The notes below the pieces were generated by a model. The model did not search any database and was not told the DNA's origin. It saw nothing but the letters and a program-made list of their open reading frames with translations. From contig JBLHND010000071.1 of assembly GCA_047622605.1 (NCBI GenBank), forward strand, positions 1-16,691: DNA of 16,691 nt. The letters run 5' to 3'. This DNA is from Motiliproteus sp047622605. Its GTDB lineage: Bacteria; Pseudomonadota; Gammaproteobacteria; Pseudomonadales; Balneatricaceae. This document shows, piece after piece, positions 14,518 through 16,691 of the stretch. A program made the position numbers and the translations under genes. Positions within the stretch are counted from its first letter, which is position 1. Each line of letters opens with the position of its first letter.

Positions 14518-15528
14518 ATGAAACTCAAACCCGAACAGCTCGGTAATCATCTCAAGCAACCCCTGCAGCCGGTCTATCTGCTGAGCGGCGACGAACCGCT
14601 GCTGGTTCAGGAAGCGGGCGATAAATTCCGCGCCGCTGCTCGGGATCAGGGCTTCAGCGAACGCGAAGTCTTTCATGCCGATGCCGGATTCAGCTGGGAA
14701 GCGCTGCTGCAGAGCAGCCAGAGCCTGTCGCTGTTTTCTGATAAACAGCTGATCGAACTGCACATCCCCAACGGCAAACCGGGTACGAAGGGGGCCGAGA
14801 TGCTCTCGCTGATGCTCGCATCCCCCTCTCCCGACAACTTGATTGTGATTTATTGCCCCAAGCTGGATGCTGCCGCCCAACGCAGTGCCTGGTTTAAAAG
14901 CATCGACAAAGCCGGTGTCATTATCCAGTTTTGGCCGGTAGAGACGCCGCGTTTACCGCATTGGATTGAGCAGCGTTGTCAGAACGCGGGGCTAAGCATT
15001 GGCGCCGATGCCGCGCAACTGCTCGCCGATCGGGTCGAAGGCAACCTGCTGGCCGCGGCTCAGGAGATAGAAAAACTCAAACTGCTCGATGACGGCAAGC
15101 CAATCAGCATCGAACAGATCATCGGCGGCGTATCCGACAACAGCCGTTATAATCTGTTTGCGTTAATCGACGCGGCGCTTGAAGCAAAACCATCCCGCGG
15201 TCTAAAAATACTTCAGGGACTACGCGCTGAGGGTACCGATGCGATCATGCTGCTGGGCAGCCTGACCTGGGAGCTGAGAAAACTGCTCGAACTGAGTCAA
15301 AATCCCGGATCCATCTCCGAAATGCAGTATAAAAAACACCGCATCTGGGGCAACCGCAAGACCCTGGTCAATCAGGCATTACGTCGACTCAGGACGCCTC
15401 AGCTCAGCCGGATGCTGCAGCAATGTGCGGCCATCGATCAAGCCATTAAAGGGATGCGCCCAGATGATCCCTGGCTCTTGCTTAGCGTCCTGATCCTCGA
15501 ACTCTCAGGAAAAAAGGGGTCGGGGTAA
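14518..15528 (+). CDS. holA: DNA polymerase III subunit delta
   Basis: HolA is the delta subunit of the clamp loader and opens the beta sliding clamp. The 336-residue protein starts two bases after the lptE stop and shows the family N-terminus QPVYLLSGDEPLLVQEA. The clamp-binding wedge is SLSLF, with Leu72-Phe73 equivalent to the E. coli Leu-Phe pair. It has an AAA+-like fold without a Walker A, as expected for delta. The middle (about 170-215, VEGNLLAAAQEIEKLKLL) and C-terminal helical collar domain (about 225-330) are complete. The last residues GKKGSG are encoded in a G-rich stretch that belongs to a repeat continuing past the stop, so the natural end may have been replaced. In many relatives nadD follows; here it does not. 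Confidence 0.95.
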   Translation: MKLKPEQLGNHLKQPLQPVYLLSGDEPLLVQEAGDKFRAAARDQGFSEREVFHADAGFSWEALLQSSQSLSLFSDKQLIELHIPNGKPGTKGAEMLSLMLASPSPDNLIVIYCPKLDAAAQRSAWFKSIDKAGVIIQFWPVETPRLPHWIEQRCQNAGLSIGADAAQLLADRVEGNLLAAAQEIEKLKLLDDGKPISIEQIIGGVSDNSRYNLFALIDAALEAKPSRGLKILQGLRAEGTDAIMLLGSLTWELRKLLELSQNPGSISEMQYKKHRIWGNRKTLVNQALRRLRTPQLSRMLQQCAAIDQAIKGMRPDDPWLLLSVLILELSGKKGSG

Positions 15529-15588
15529 GGGGTCACGCACGATGAAAGACCTGACCCCATTCCTGCTTGACCCCATTCCTGTTCTTTC
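15513..15588. repeat. TGACCCC-type repeat remnant at the holA 3' end
   Basis: TGACCCCATTCCTG occurs twice in direct orientation (15552-15565 and 15568-15581, period 16). The inverse GGGGTCA at 15529-15535 pairs with 15552-15558 across a 16-base loop, and GGGGTCGGGGTAAGGGGTCA-like G-rich sequence covers the holA stop. GAAAGA (15544-15549) is mirrored by TCTTTC (15583-15588). It lies exactly between convergent holA and the next minus-strand gene, and looks like the footprint of a small palindromic mobile element. It could also act as a bidirectional 3'-end structure. Confidence 0.65.
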
Positions 15589-16552
15589 AACCAAAGGCCG
15601 CCTTGCGCCGTTTGGCCATCGCGGCCAGGTATTTGTTCCAGTCTTTGTCAGCCATCCTTAGCCAATAATCGGGTAGGCGCTTGGTCTTCTGGTCATGCAC
15701 GACGGTCGTCGGATCCTGGGCGCGACACTCCTCCAGCAGCGGGATGTCGGGCAGCGGCTGGGTGACGTCCATATAACCTTGCAGATAATCCCAGAGCGCC
15801 AGGCATTCGTTGCCGTGCTGGTCCGAGCCGATCAGGTTTTCGACCACGAAGGCCTGGGGCTGGTATTTATGCACCAAACAGAGCTGATAATAGACAAACC
15901 CCTGCCGATCAGGGGTGCCGTTGACGTAGGCGTCGAACTCGTAGAACGGCGCGCTGAAGGTCGGCTTGGAGAAGCGGTTGTAGAGCGTCACCTGGCCGGT
16001 GCGACGGTTCAGCTCATAGAGAGAGTGAAAACGGTAGACGTAGTGGGTGCCGAACTTGTTATTGATCCAGTCGATAAGTGTGAGGGGGAGGTAGGCTAGC
16101 AGACAGGGGAGAACCAAACCGAGCATTAACATACCTAGGGATTTGAAAAACATATCAGCAAATGGCAGGTTGCTTTTGTATCCTGCGAAGACAGCAGTAA
16201 ACACCGATATTGGTACAAACATACAAGCACCGACCGTCCCTGCCCCCTTCAGTATCCCCAGAACGTGCAGCAGCCGGCCCACGGCCATCATATGCATGCG
16301 CTCATGGTCCCAGAGTTCGGCCGGACGCTCGGGAGCACCCGGCTGCTGGTATTTGTATTCAATGTCGCGTAATCGGGTGGGCGTCCAGCTATCTAAAAAT
16401 TTATTAGGGGGAATGTTTCGGTAGTTACCGGGTGCCAAGCGCTGGCCGCGACGCCAGCTAAAGCGCCAACGCTTGCCGCCGACCGTCTCGTCGGTGGGCG
16501 ACTGTTCGGGTACGGCATCGGCGCGGTAGGCCGTCGGGGTATAGGCGTCCAT
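15587..16552 (-). CDS. Uncharacterised two-transmembrane protein
   Basis: I do not recognise this 321-residue protein with confidence. The N-terminal about 100 residues are soluble, basic and aromatic-rich (RWRFSWRRGQRLAPGNYRNI). Two hydrophobic helices follow (about 103-123 and 136-160). The C-terminal about 160 residues are soluble and begin with a beta-rich YVYRFHSLYELNRRTGQVTLYNR stretch (about 171-193, described here by its key LNRRTGQ motif), which resembles proteins that turn up beside type VI secretion or polymorphic-toxin genes. The protein ends in a basic tail (MAKRRKAAFG). AAGGGA lies about ten bases before the ATG and overlaps the stop of the upstream partial gene, so the two form an operon. 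It converges on holA. A link to secretion effectors is a guess from general appearance only. Confidence 0.7.
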   Translation of the reverse strand: MDAYTPTAYRADAVPEQSPTDETVGGKRWRFSWRRGQRLAPGNYRNIPPNKFLDSWTPTRLRDIEYKYQQPGAPERPAELWDHERMHMMAVGRLLHVLGILKGAGTVGACMFVPISVFTAVFAGYKSNLPFADMFFKSLGMLMLGLVLPCLLAYLPLTLIDWINNKFGTHYVYRFHSLYELNRRTGQVTLYNRFSKPTFSAPFYEFDAYVNGTPDRQGFVYYQLCLVHKYQPQAFVVENLIGSDQHGNECLALWDYLQGYMDVTQPLPDIPLLEECRAQDPTTVVHDQKTKRLPDYWLRMADKDWNKYLAAMAKRRKAAFG

Positions 16553-16566
16553 CGGTGGTTTATCCC

Positions 16567-16691
16567 TTAACTCGTCGGTTCGATTGCAGGCACTAGCGGG
16601 TGGTTGATCTCATCCGCCCAGTACGGCTGGGCGCGGCGGCTGGTAAAGTCCGGCGCGGCATGCGGGGGGGCATCGCTGCCAAGTAATAGCT
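16567..16691 (-). CDS. Partial unknown gene, 3' end only (cut by the window edge)
   Basis: Reading the minus strand from the right edge, one frame stays open to a TAA at 16567-16569. It encodes at least 41 residues, including PDFTSRRAQPYWADEINHP and ending LVPAIEPTS. The composition (aromatics, charged and proline residues, normal GC-rich codons) looks like real protein rather than chance, and the other minus-strand frames contain stops. The stop lies 14 bases upstream of the next gene's ATG, with that gene's likely ribosome-binding site directly at the stop codon, which argues for co-transcription. No family can be assigned from this fragment. Confidence 0.6.
   Translation of the reverse strand, partial: LLLGSDAPPHAAPDFTSRRAQPYWADEINHPLVPAIEPTS

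Overview
This window reads as a chromosomal segment of a gammaproteobacterium. The evidence is conserved housekeeping synteny: miaB-ybeZ-ybeY-corC-lnt followed by ybeL (divergent) and leuS-lptE-holA. This matches the order known from enterics and pseudomonads. LptE and Lnt show a Gram-negative cell with an LPS/lipoprotein outer membrane, a methyl-accepting chemotaxis receptor implies motility, and PtsP implies a nitrogen-type phosphotransferase system. I cannot name the genus from sequence alone.

Layout. 1-515 is non-coding and repeat-rich: a run of small palindromes, a GCCTTGTCGG micro-array, a 52-bp tandem repeat, and REP-like hairpins whose arms keep pairing despite base changes. 516-2813 (minus strand) is ptsP, driven by a good sigma70-type promoter. 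2814-3205 is a divergent intergenic region with two hairpins. 3206-8667 (plus strand) is miaB, ybeZ, ybeY, corC and lnt, tightly packed except for a 115-bp gap after miaB that holds a perfect 20-bp-stem nested palindrome. 8723-10600 is a chemoreceptor placed inside this otherwise housekeeping block. 10615-11184 (minus) is a YbeL-like zinc-ribbon protein. 11391-15528 (plus) is the tightly coupled leuS-lptE-holA operon. 15529-15586 is a short repeat remnant. From 15587 to the right edge (minus) lie two unrecognised genes, a two-TM membrane protein and the cut-off 3' end of its upstream neighbour. They look like accessory DNA.

How the genes relate. MiaB modifies tRNA, YbeY and YbeZ act in rRNA/ribosome maturation and quality control, LeuRS charges tRNA-Leu, and HolA (delta) loads the replicative clamp. 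Lnt finishes lipoprotein maturation and LptE is one of its lipoprotein clients in LPS export. CorC is the CBS-domain protein usually paired with ybeY/lnt.

The most interesting signals are non-coding: a REP-like palindrome family with compensatory changes, one member of which doubles as the terminator of the ybeL-like gene; the self-palindromic twin dyad between miaB and ybeZ; the repeat material that appears to supply the last codons of holA where the usual nadD neighbour is missing; and the unidentified right-edge gene pair. No CRISPR array, tRNA, rRNA, complete transposase or phage gene was seen.
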